From: Thiotrichales bacterium
Lineage (GTDB): Bacteria > Pseudomonadota > Gammaproteobacteria > J044
NCBI GenBank assembly: GCA_024762895.1
Contig: JANTGN010000132.1
Coordinates: 1-7,356 of the forward strand
Length of the DNA stretch: 7,356 bases
Direction of reading: 5' to 3'
A model generated the notes under the pieces. That model had not been told where the DNA came from. It did no database searches and saw nothing but the letters and a program-made list of their open reading frames with translations. Positions 1-6,716 of the stretch are shown here, piece by piece. Position numbers and translations under genes: made by a program. Position 1 is the first letter of the stretch. Each line of letters starts with the position of its first letter.

Positions 1-561
1 ATACTCGAATGGAATGGCCTCAAGTTCGCCTACAGCAGTGATACATTTCCCAACAAATGGTGGATAGAACACACGAAAGGTGTTGACCTATCCGTGCATG
101 AAAGTTTTGCATCTCCCCAGATACTGCTCGACAAGCAGAGGTATCGTCCAGAATTTGCGCTTGCCCTTTCAGTATTCAAGCACACCTCGCCGCAGCAATT
201 CGGCAAGGTAATGGCGATGACTAAACCACGGCTGGCCGTGGGTTATCATTTTTATAATGATTACGATACCTTACCCGTGATGCTCGATGAAATTCGAAAG
301 ACTTATGATGGTCCCCTGGCATTGGCTACGGATTATATGGTCTTCAATGTCAGCAAGGATGATATTCGTGTACGCATGGCAGCGATAGACGAGGAAATCT
401 GGCCGACTGATCCGACCCGACCCAAGGAGACTGCCCCTGGAGTAGGGGATACGTTCTCAGCCTTCACCATAAGCGGGAAGGAGCCAATGTCGGATCTGAT
501 AGAGGAGATCTATCGTGAATTCAACGAAAAAAACGGTACGAATGTAAAGTTACCCTACTAA
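1..561 (+). CDS. MBL-fold metallo-hydrolase, RNase Z-like, 5' end missing
   Basis: The reading frame is open from the first base of the window, so this is the C-terminal 186 residues of a longer protein. A GTG at 94 is only an internal codon, because homology motifs lie before it. Visible motifs (window residue numbers) are YSSDT at 11-15, whose Asp matches the metal-bridging Asp of RNase Z-type enzymes; HES at 33-35; KHTSPQQFGKV from 60, matching the family's His-containing helix; and GYHFYND at 81-87, matching the last metal-ligand His. The N-terminal HxHxDH motif would lie upstream. The family hydrolyses phosphoesters or related bonds with two zinc ions. The sequence resembles, from memory, proteins that databases name guanitoxin-biosynthesis MBL hydrolase GntH. 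Nothing else here suggests guanitoxin synthesis, so the substrate is unknown. The fold assignment is firm; the function is not. Confidence 0.8.
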   Translation: MLEWNGLKFAYSSDTFPNKWWIEHTKGVDLSVHESFASPQILLDKQRYRPEFALALSVFKHTSPQQFGKVMAMTKPRLAVGYHFYNDYDTLPVMLDEIRKTYDGPLALATDYMVFNVSKDDIRVRMAAIDEEIWPTDPTRPKETAPGVGDTFSAFTISGKEPMSDLIEEIYREFNEKNGTNVKLPY

Positions 562-589
562 CTCGGTATCTATGATTCTAGAGAATCCT

Positions 590-610
590 GCTTGAGGGAG
601 GGCCTCAGGT
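590..610 (+). terminator. Weak hairpin downstream of the MBL gene, possible transcript end
   Basis: TGAGG (593-597) pairs with CCTCA (603-607) around a 5-base loop, and the stem extends outward to 590/610 with one C-G and two G-T pairs. No run of T follows, so it is not a convincing intrinsic terminator. A smaller inverted repeat, GATTCT/AGAATC, lies just before it at 574-587. One of these may stabilise the 3' end of the MBL mRNA. Confidence 0.25.
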
Positions 611-617
611 CTATATT

Positions 618-646
618 GAGACAAGCCCACTTTACAATGATATAGA
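618..646 (+). promoter_or_regulatory. Candidate sigma-70 promoter for the DUF3302/HlyD unit
   Basis: The -10 candidate TATAGA (641-646) matches four of six consensus bases and is preceded by TG at 638-639, the extended -10 arrangement. GAGACA (618-623) matches four of six -35 bases at a 17-base spacing. Transcription would begin near 652-654, about 65 bases before the ATG at 717. It is the best candidate in this gap, read by eye, and has no experimental support. Confidence 0.35.
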
Positions 647-716
647 CAGGGGGCTGAAGCGGTGAACGCATTTTTATGCAGCATGAGTCATCAGGTCTCA
701 AAAAGGGACTAAACAT

Positions 717-1004
717 ATGACAGGTCTCGACCTATTCGCGCTTATTGTTTTGATCGTATTAATTGCAGCCGTTGTCGCAGGTTGGGCTTTACTTGGCATG
801 CTGCCGGGAAAGATTGCTAAAAAACGCAATCATCCCCAGGCCGAGGCCATTAATGTCTGTGGTTGGTGGGGGGCGATTACCCTGGGCATATTGAGTCCCC
901 TGGCCTATATCTGGGCCTATACCAAACCCATAGCGAAACCCGTTGAAATCGAAGTGCACGCAGCCGATAGAGAGCATCAGGACGGGGAGGGACATCAGTC
1001 ATGA
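717..1004 (+). CDS. DUF3302 inner-membrane protein (YiaW-like)
   Basis: This 95-residue protein has two predicted membrane helices, at about 5-28 and 48-68. Between them is a basic loop containing KKRNHPQAEAI, the hallmark of the DUF3302 family, followed by a glycine/tryptophan-rich second helix (CGWWGAITLG) and an IWAYTKP end. The charged, acidic and His-containing tail (about 76-95) is probably outside the membrane. E. coli YiaW is a similar short protein encoded next to the HlyD-like YiaV, and the same order is seen here: the TGA overlaps the ATG of the next gene in ATGA, so translation is probably coupled. The start is supported by AAAAGGGA at 701-708, about 8 bases upstream. The family's molecular role is not established; it may help assemble or stabilise the membrane fusion protein. 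Family assignment is by motif memory. Confidence 0.85.
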   Translation: MTGLDLFALIVLIVLIAAVVAGWALLGMLPGKIAKKRNHPQAEAINVCGWWGAITLGILSPLAYIWAYTKPIAKPVEIEVHAADREHQDGEGHQS

Positions 1005-1975
1005 TCGCTTTTCTTACCCTATGCTATGTCGCTGTTCTGTTTATCCTGGTCAAAGTGAAAATAATCAAGCTGAACCTTTGGTGGAAGATTTCGCCTCTGG
1101 TCTGGTTGGTATTCCTGTTCTTTGTACTCTTCCTGCCCATGCAGTGGGGTGCGCCCGGCGGTACGGTCAATATCTATCAATATGTAGTCGAAATCGTGCC
1201 TAATGTGACCGGGCGTGTCACCGAGGTGCCAGTCAGGCCACTCGAACCACTCAAGGAAGGGGATGTCCTGTTCAAGATCGAGCCGCGTCCGTTTCAGGCT
1301 CGTGTTAACAAGCTCGAGGCCAGTCTCAAGCTTGCCAGTGAAAATCTCAAACGAGCGAAGGAACTGTTCGCAAAACGACTAGGGGCCGAGGTTGAAGTCG
1401 ATAAATACACAGCAGAGGTCGACAAGCTAAAAGCGGATCTGGATGATGCAAAATACGATCTTGAGTCTACCGAGGTGCGGGCTCCCGGTGATGGCTATGT
1501 GGTAGGCCTGACACTACGTCCCGGTCAGCGGGTAACGAACATGCCGGTGCGTAGTTTTATGTCCTTCGTGGTTATGGACCGGAGCAAGGTCATCATTGGT
1601 ATCAATCAGAATACGGCACGTAATCTACGCCTCGGGCAGTCGGCTGAAGTCACCTTTAAGGTACTGCCGGGCAGGATATTTAATGCCAAAGTAGTAAGTG
1701 GCGTGCCGATCACGCCGCAGGGACAACTGACCCCTAGTGGCAATGTTCCCCTGGCACCCACGGCCAATAATGTGCCCCAACCCTTTGCCGTTATTCTCGA
1801 GCTCGATGAGGAAATATTCGAGGGCGTAGGTCTTGAGGAACTGAATATCGGCAGCACTCCCGGAGGTGCCTTTGGATCAGGTGCAGTCTACACCGAGTCG
1901 GTAAAGGCCACGCATATCATTCGTAAGGTGATGCTACGTATGGATGCCTGGTTGAATTACCTGATTCCCTATTGA
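1001..1975 (+). CDS. HlyD/EmrA-family membrane fusion protein (YiaV-like)
   Basis: This 324-residue periplasmic adaptor would bridge an inner-membrane transporter and an outer-membrane channel. Two hydrophobic segments lie at about 3-19 and 31-47. The first half-lipoyl domain is at about 60-95 (VEIVPNVTGRVTEVPVRP, then GDVLFKIEPRPF). A helical hairpin follows at about 97-157, rich in Lys, Glu, Leu and Ala (coiled coil). The second half-lipoyl segment APGDGYVVGLTLRPGQ is at 161-176, and a beta-barrel region spans about 185-275. The C-terminus (305-324, IIRKVMLRMDAWLNYLIPY) resembles that of the YiaV/AaeA-like group. The start is supported by GGAGG at 986-990, and the gene overlaps the DUF3302 gene by four bases. 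No MFS or ABC exporter and no TolC homologue sits in this unit, so the transporter partner, if any, is encoded elsewhere. An intrinsic terminator follows directly. Confidence 0.9.
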   Translation: MIAFLTLCYVAVLFILVKVKIIKLNLWWKISPLVWLVFLFFVLFLPMQWGAPGGTVNIYQYVVEIVPNVTGRVTEVPVRPLEPLKEGDVLFKIEPRPFQARVNKLEASLKLASENLKRAKELFAKRLGAEVEVDKYTAEVDKLKADLDDAKYDLESTEVRAPGDGYVVGLTLRPGQRVTNMPVRSFMSFVVMDRSKVIIGINQNTARNLRLGQSAEVTFKVLPGRIFNAKVVSGVPITPQGQLTPSGNVPLAPTANNVPQPFAVILELDEEIFEGVGLEELNIGSTPGGAFGSGAVYTESVKATHIIRKVMLRMDAWLNYLIPY

Positions 1976-1991
1976 TATTTTATTGCATTCG

Positions 1992-2032
1992 ATAAAGACA
2001 CCCAACTTATCATGAGTTGGGTGTCTTTATTT
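1992..2032 (+). terminator. Strong rho-independent terminator after the HlyD-like gene
   Basis: A perfect 16-base-pair stem is formed by 1992-2007 (ATAAAGACACCCAACT) and 2015-2030, with a 7-base loop (TATCATG). The 3' arm ends in TCTTTAT and runs into TTT. It lies 16 bases after the HlyD-like stop codon and separates the two transcription units. The A-rich 5' arm gives a short T-rich tail on the opposite strand, so weak bidirectional action is possible, but no reverse-strand gene needs it. Confidence 0.92.
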
Positions 2033-2056
2033 GGGAAACCTAGTTAGTATTTATGC

Positions 2057-3883
2057 ATGATAAAAAAAATCACTCTTCAGCTATTTTTCATTCTATTCCT
2101 GGCGTCATGGTTTTCAGCGGTTAAGGCTGATTGGATTAACTTAACAGGCGCTGAAACGGCACCCAATATAGCTGAGATCTATGTGCTGGATGATCACGTA
2201 AAGGTTCAGCTTGAGGTCTATGTCAGGGATCTGGAATATTTTGAAGCACTCATTCCTGATGGCTGGGTACAGGAGTCGGAGAGACAGCGGCCATCACTGG
2301 AAGAGCGCATGCAGCAGTTTTCCAGGCAGACACTAAAAGTCATTGATGAAAATGGTAAGTCACTTGATGCACAGCTAGCTTTAGTTGAGCCGAGAATGCG
2401 TGTGGATCGTCAGTCGCCCTTTGCTGGCATGATCAACCCCATAACCCGTCAGCGCGTACCCGAGGCCCCGGCCGACAAGCGTGTGCTTTACGCAGAAATT
2501 ATTTACCCCCTCAGCGAAAGGCCAGCAAGCCTAACCTTCGTGCCCCCATTGGGCGATGAGGGCAGGGCCACAACGACAATAGGCTTCATTGCCTACCACA
2601 AGTCCGTGCCTGTGATCGATTTTCGCTACCTGGGAGCACCGGCAAGACTTGAACTAAACTGGGAAGACCCCTGGTACAGCAAGTTCGATAATCCCAACCT
2701 GAAACGCCATCACAAGTCAGCCCTGATGTCCTTCCTCTATGTTGAACCCTACGAGGTACGGCATGAGATCCTGATCCGCGTCAAAGACCTGGAGTCGTGG
2801 ATGGATCTGGGGTTGCGGGGAGATGAATACATCGAGGTTGATGAACTAGATACGCTTAGACAAAGAATCGGGGAATTCCTGTTACATAAAAATCCGGTAC
2901 TCATCGACGGTAAGGCGGTCAGACCCATACTGGACAGGACGAATTTTGTGCAGGTAGGAATAAAGGGTATCCAGTTGCTGGAGCAGCCTGAGCGACTTGA
3001 GATCTCTACGGCCATCGTAGGTGTCATTATTGCGTATATCACCGACAGCATACCTCAGCAGGTCACAGTAGACTGGGAGCTGTTTAATGAACAGATTCAG
3101 AGGGTTCCTGCTACGGCAACCGATCCGGCTGGACCCCTGCCAACATTTCTCACTCCAGAAGATAATGTCCATATATGGAGCAACTACCTTAAGAACTATA
3201 CTCCGCCAACCGTCGCACAGATCGATTACAGGGCTACTGTAAAAAGCCTGGAGATACCCTGGGCCAGCCTGATATTGGGCCTGGCTGTGATGATCCTGTT
3301 GATAATGATTTACAGGCGTCACCGTGGAGGGGAACGGTATAAGGGGCTGGTGCCCTTTGTGGTGGGGCTAACAATACTGATTTTTATCCTGTATCCGGTG
3401 CTGCGGGTTGAGGTTATCAGGCCTGCAGCGATGATTAGTAGTCTGGACGAGCAGGAATCAAAATTGATCCTGGATAGCCTGTTAAAGAATATTTATCGCG
3501 CTTTTGATTTCCGCGGGGAATCGGATGTTTATGACAAGCTGGCCCTGAGTGTGGAGGGTGATCTTCTATCAACTATTTATTTACAGAATCGAAAGTCCTT
3601 TGCGGTGAAAAAGGCTGGCGGCGCCCAGGCACGTGTCAAGGAAGTCGAGGTACTGGAGGTCCGCTCAGATCCTGTGAATGGTGAATCGAATACCTTCCAG
3701 CTAAATTCGAACTGGACGGCCCTGGGAACGGTAGGTCACTGGGGGCATGTGCATACGCGTAAAAATGACTATGATGCTAAAGTCACTATTAAAATCATCG
3801 ATGGTTCATGGAAGATGACAGGGCTGGAGTTGATTGAAGAGCGACGTATCGACCCGGTCAGCAATGAGCCGTTGAGTGATTAA
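2057..3883 (+). CDS. Unrecognised envelope protein: signal peptide, large periplasmic part, two membrane helices, C-terminal domain
   Basis: I do not recognise this 608-residue protein as a named family. A signal peptide is clear: MIKK, a hydrophobic core, then AVKA before Asp25. Residues 25 to about 400 look like extracytoplasmic, mainly beta and mixed domains; NIAEIYVLDDHVKVQLEV at 37-54 resembles a beta-sandwich start. Two membrane helices follow, at about 401-419 and 431-450, separated by a short, strongly basic loop (RRHRGGERYKG, 420-430). By the positive-inside rule the loop is cytoplasmic, so both large domains face the periplasm. The C-terminal domain (about 455-608) starts with an acidic helix and ends in beta-rich sequence with HWGHVH at 561-566 and WKMTGLELIEERR at 585-597, reminiscent of an NTF2/SnoaL or ARC6-IMS-like fold; that is inference. 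ATG 2057 has no clear ribosome-binding site but gives an ideal signal peptide. It is the first gene of the downstream operon. Confidence 0.85.
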   Translation: MIKKITLQLFFILFLASWFSAVKADWINLTGAETAPNIAEIYVLDDHVKVQLEVYVRDLEYFEALIPDGWVQESERQRPSLEERMQQFSRQTLKVIDENGKSLDAQLALVEPRMRVDRQSPFAGMINPITRQRVPEAPADKRVLYAEIIYPLSERPASLTFVPPLGDEGRATTTIGFIAYHKSVPVIDFRYLGAPARLELNWEDPWYSKFDNPNLKRHHKSALMSFLYVEPYEVRHEILIRVKDLESWMDLGLRGDEYIEVDELDTLRQRIGEFLLHKNPVLIDGKAVRPILDRTNFVQVGIKGIQLLEQPERLEISTAIVGVIIAYITDSIPQQVTVDWELFNEQIQRVPATATDPAGPLPTFLTPEDNVHIWSNYLKNYTPPTVAQIDYRATVKSLEIPWASLILGLAVMILLIMIYRRHRGGERYKGLVPFVVGLTILIFILYPVLRVEVIRPAAMISSLDEQESKLILDSLLKNIYRAFDFRGESDVYDKLALSVEGDLLSTIYLQNRKSFAVKKAGGAQARVKEVEVLEVRSDPVNGESNTFQLNSNWTALGTVGHWGHVHTRKNDYDAKVTIKIIDGSWKMTGLELIEERRIDPVSNEPLSD

Positions 3884-3886
3884 TGC

Positions 3887-3891
3887 AGGAG
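3887..3891 (+). promoter_or_regulatory. Ribosome-binding site that fixes the yegS start
   Basis: AGGAG lies 7 bases before the ATG at 3899. It lies only 1 base before the in-frame GTG at 3893, which is too close for initiation. The ATG at 3899 is therefore preferred, shortening the frame by two residues. Confidence 0.75.
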
Positions 3892-3898
3892 AGTGAAT

Positions 3899-4822
3899 AT
3901 GACCAGGACTAATGGCAGTATCCAGATCATTCTGCATGCCAAGGTGGCGATGGATGAGGCCGTTCGTGCAGCGGTCTACCAGTTGCGTGATGAAGGGCAT
4001 GACATACAGGTACGTGTCACCTGGGAGGGTGTCGATAGTATCAACTTTGCAAAACAAGCTGGCGAGAGTGGCAAGATTGTGACTGTGGTAGCCGGTGGTG
4101 GTGATGGGACGGTCAATGCCGTGGTCAGCGGTCTGATGATGCTGGCGCCTGAGCAGCGTCCTGCCCTGGGTGTTTTACCCATGGGCACAGCCAATGACTT
4201 TGCACGAGGTTGTGGTATACCGGCCGGTGATCCCTATGCGGCATTGAAGCTCATTATTGATAATGAAGCACAGCCGATCGATGTGGGTCGCTGTCAGGAC
4301 CGGTATTTCATTAACGTCGCTACCGGTGGCTTTGGCACCGAGATTACCGTCAGCACCGATCCAGAACTGAAAAAAAAACTGGGTGGTGCGGCCTACCTGT
4401 TGACCGGCGTGACCAACATCCAGGCCATCAAGGCCAGGCAGGCGCGCTTTGAGAGTGAGGACTATTCCTGGGAGGGCTCCTTCCTGGCCATGGCAGTGGG
4501 CAATGCCCGCTATGCTGGCGGTGCTGTTGATATGTGCCCGGAGGCCAAGCTGGATGATGGACTGCTGGAAGTGACGGTGATGCCCGATGTGCCGGAGCCG
4601 GGGCTGGGCCAGGTTTTAACAGACCTGTTGCAGACGGGTTTTGAACAGGGGCTCCGGATGCATCTTCGGACCTGGAGAACGGAAGAGCTCAGGATACATG
4701 CAGCAGAAACCATGCAGGTGAATCTCGATGGTGAACCGTTATCGGGTACAGAGATTCACTTTGGTATTATTCCCTCGGCCATCAGGTGTCACTTGCCTGC
4801 TAATAGTCCAATGCGTTCATAA
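3899..4822 (+). CDS. yegS: YegS-like lipid kinase (diacylglycerol kinase catalytic domain)
   Basis: This 307-residue soluble or membrane-associated kinase transfers phosphate from a nucleotide to a lipid hydroxyl; E. coli YegS (299 residues) phosphorylates phosphatidylglycerol in vitro. Hallmarks are the nucleotide-binding GGGDGT at 66-71, LPMGTANDFAR at 93-103, INVATGGFGTEIT at 138-150, the PEAKLDDGLLEV segment at 214-225 that contributes metal-binding residues, and NLDGEPLSG at 275-283 with the conserved Asp-Gly-Glu. The ending (IPSAIRCHLPANSP) also matches the enterobacterial protein, so the gene is complete and full length. It starts 15 bases after the 608-residue protein's stop and ends 15 bases before the ABC ATPase start, which suggests co-transcription with a transport system. 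The lipid substrate here is unproven. The choice of ATG 3899 rests on the AGGAG described separately. Confidence 0.95.
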   Translation: MTRTNGSIQIILHAKVAMDEAVRAAVYQLRDEGHDIQVRVTWEGVDSINFAKQAGESGKIVTVVAGGGDGTVNAVVSGLMMLAPEQRPALGVLPMGTANDFARGCGIPAGDPYAALKLIIDNEAQPIDVGRCQDRYFINVATGGFGTEITVSTDPELKKKLGGAAYLLTGVTNIQAIKARQARFESEDYSWEGSFLAMAVGNARYAGGAVDMCPEAKLDDGLLEVTVMPDVPEPGLGQVLTDLLQTGFEQGLRMHLRTWRTEELRIHAAETMQVNLDGEPLSGTEIHFGIIPSAIRCHLPANSPMRS

Positions 4823-4837
4823 CCGAATTTGTGCCCC

Positions 4838-5536
4838 ATGCAGGTTAACGCTGAAGCCTTAGAGCAGACTCCATTACTGGATATACAATCTTTATTATTT
4901 CAATACCCGAGGGGTAGCTTCCAACTCAAGGTGCCTGAGTTAAAGCTAAGCAAAGGAGAGAAGGTAGCGGTTATCGGGCCGAGTGGTTCAGGTAAGACGA
5001 CCTTGCTGAACCTGATAGCCGGTATTTATTTGCCGGACCATGGCAGTGTACAGATCGACGGCCAGTTGATCAGTCGTTTAAATGATGCTGCACGCAGGGA
5101 TTTTCGTATCACCCGAATCGGTTTTGTATTTCAGGACTTTCAATTACTCGATTACCTAACTATTCGCGATAATATCCTCTATCCCTATCGCATCAGCCGA
5201 GCGCTAAAACTGGATGCCTCGGTACGTCAGCGAGTGGAGTCACTAGCTGATAACATGGGCATTTCGGATAAGCTGGACAGGCGCATCCATTCACTGTCGC
5301 AGGGCGAAAAACAAAGGGCAGCCATCTGCCGCGCGATGTTGACCAACCCGGACCTGATACTGGCCGATGAGGCCACAGGCAACCTGGATCCCGATAACAA
5401 GACGCATATTCTCGATCTTCTGTTTCAGAATGTAGATCAGAATGATGCCGGTTTACTGGCGGTTACTCATGATCATGAGCTACTGGATCGCTTCGATCGC
5501 GTTATTGATTTTAATACATTCAGGTCGGCGTCATGA
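4838..5536 (+). CDS. ABC transporter ATPase, LolD/MacB type
   Basis: This 232-residue protein is a single nucleotide-binding domain with every key motif intact: Walker A GPSGSGKT at 47-54, Q-loop FQD with Gln99, signature LSQGE at 153-157, Walker B LILADE at 173-178 with catalytic Glu178, D-loop GNLD at 181-184, and H-loop THD with His211. The ADEATGNLD wording is typical of the LolD/MacB/FtsE branch, whose permeases work by transmitting movement to the periplasm rather than by forming a channel. It would sit on the cytoplasmic face and energise the permease that follows, with which it overlaps by ATGA. ATG 4838 is the preferred start. An in-frame TTG at 4829 would add three residues and has no better ribosome-binding site. 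The poor site suggests coupling to yegS translation. Confidence 0.95.
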   Translation: MQVNAEALEQTPLLDIQSLLFQYPRGSFQLKVPELKLSKGEKVAVIGPSGSGKTTLLNLIAGIYLPDHGSVQIDGQLISRLNDAARRDFRITRIGFVFQDFQLLDYLTIRDNILYPYRISRALKLDASVRQRVESLADNMGISDKLDRRIHSLSQGEKQRAAICRAMLTNPDLILADEATGNLDPDNKTHILDLLFQNVDQNDAGLLAVTHDHELLDRFDRVIDFNTFRSAS

Positions 5537-6708
5537 GGCAGAGCTTTTACCTCTCATGGCAGTACCTGATCTTTAACCGCATCAAGTTTGGAATCCTGGT
5601 TGCCTGCGTCACCCTGATTGCCTTTATGCCCCTGGCCTTACATATCCTGCTGAATGAGAGTGAGCAACAGCTAAGGGCGAGGGCGGTCGATACCCCCTTG
5701 CTGTTGGGGCGCCAGGGTAGTGCACTAGATCTGGTGATGAATAGCCTTTATTTTGATGATGAGGTCCCTGAGCTGATTACACATCGGGCGGTGAATGACA
5801 TTGAAAATAACGGCCTGGCCTATGCCGTCCCCCTGTATGTCCGGTTCGAGGCAAGAGGCTTTCCCATTATCGGTACCAGCCTGGACTACTTTCAGTATCG
5901 AGGGCTAAGACTTGCTCAGGGACGAATGTTAGGATTGTTAGGAGAGGCCGTTATAGGCGCTGAGGTCGCAAAAAGGCTAGATATTGAACCCGGCAATAGC
6001 CTGGTCTCATCACCCGAGAACCTTTTCGATATCGCTGGTATCTATCCACTAAAGATAAAGGTGGTAGGGGTGTTGAAACACAGTAATAGCGCCGATGACC
6101 TGGGTGTATTCGTCGATCTGAAAACAGCCTGGGTGATTCAGGGCCTTGGTCATGGGCATGAGGACCTGGAAAAGACCAGGGACAGCTCTGTTATTTTAAA
6201 ACGTGAGCAGGGCAGGGTAACGGCGAATGCGAAGCTCACGCATTACACAGAAATAAATCAGAATAATATTAACTCATTCCATTTTCATGGTGACCTGAGT
6301 GCTTATCCCCTGACGGCCTTACTGGTAATACCACGAGATAAAAAATCTGGCACCCTTTTGAGGGGGCGTTATATTGAGGATGATCGTTATCAGTTGATAC
6401 GACCAGCCGAGGTTGTAGATGGACTGATGGAGAATATATTTCGTATCAAATACGTAATAGATGCGGTGATGATTATCGTAGGGTTGACCACGATTTTGGC
6501 TGTTATCCTGGTCTTTATCCTGTCCTTACGTTTGAGGCAGTCAGAGATCTCTACCATGTTTCGTATGGGGGGTAGCCGAATGACATTAGTCCAGATGCTT
6601 GCTGCAGAGATTCTGATTATTGTTATGGTGAGTGCCTTACTGAATATGATGCTGTTAACCATGGTGTCGCAATACAGTAATGAACTGGTTCGTTTATTAA
6701 TATTTTGA
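5533..6708 (+). CDS. FtsX/MacB-type ABC permease with His motifs in the periplasmic domain
   Basis: This 391-residue permease has one N-terminal helix (about 19-40), a large periplasmic domain (about 41-305), then helices at about 309-332 and 357-378. Between the last two, the basic SLRLRQSEISTMFRMGGSR stretch (331-349) is the coupling region facing the ATPase, as in FtsX-domain proteins. The periplasmic part has MacB-like segments such as VPLYVRFEARGFPIIGTSLDYF (99-120, quoted in part) and GRMLGLLGEAVIGAEVAKRL (130-149), which form the usual 'core' domain. Two His motifs stand out, GHGHED at 206-211 and SFHFHGD at 248-254. Only three helices are predicted, not the usual four; just 13 residues follow the third. 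No frameshift is visible, and the next gene begins 8 bases later. Substrate unknown; metal-related or envelope-component handling is suggested by the neighbour. Confidence 0.9.
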   Translation: MRQSFYLSWQYLIFNRIKFGILVACVTLIAFMPLALHILLNESEQQLRARAVDTPLLLGRQGSALDLVMNSLYFDDEVPELITHRAVNDIENNGLAYAVPLYVRFEARGFPIIGTSLDYFQYRGLRLAQGRMLGLLGEAVIGAEVAKRLDIEPGNSLVSSPENLFDIAGIYPLKIKVVGVLKHSNSADDLGVFVDLKTAWVIQGLGHGHEDLEKTRDSSVILKREQGRVTANAKLTHYTEINQNNINSFHFHGDLSAYPLTALLVIPRDKKSGTLLRGRYIEDDRYQLIRPAEVVDGLMENIFRIKYVIDAVMIIVGLTTILAVILVFILSLRLRQSEISTMFRMGGSRMTLVQMLAAEILIIVMVSALLNMMLLTMVSQYSNELVRLLIF

Positions 6709-6716
6709 GAATAGCA

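Noticed and set aside
662..720. Two tiny leader ORFs: GTG 662 to TAA 712 (16 codons, preceded by AGGGGG) and ATG 676 to TGA 720 (14 codons, overlapping the DUF3302 start in ATGA).
   Set aside because: The candidate promoter would start transcription near 653, leaving the AGGGGG untranscribed, and the second ORF has no good ribosome-binding site. Neither peptide shows a run of one amino acid or an attenuator hairpin.
943..1203. 86-codon + strand ORF across the DUF3302/HlyD junction.
   Set aside because: It lies in another frame over two well-supported genes, has a Cys/Arg-rich unstructured composition and no ribosome-binding site.
1983..2013. Possible promoter TTGCAT / TATCAT before the 608-residue gene.
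   Set aside because: The spacer is 19 bases and the -10 element lies in the terminator loop; without a better -35 it is not distinguishable from chance.
2882..3322. 146-codon reverse-strand ORF inside the 608-residue gene, the longest antisense frame.
   Set aside because: The + strand frame has a signal peptide and coherent membrane topology; the reverse frame has no recognisable domain.
3976..4194. Reverse-strand ORF opposite the yegS catalytic motifs.
   Set aside because: It mirrors the GGGDGT/LPMGTAND coding region and is rich in Ser, Pro and Thr, as expected of a shadow frame.
4793..4822. Possible promoter for the ABC genes at the end of yegS.
   Set aside because: TTGCCT has no -10 element better than two or three of six matches at a proper distance; the 15-base gap favours co-transcription.
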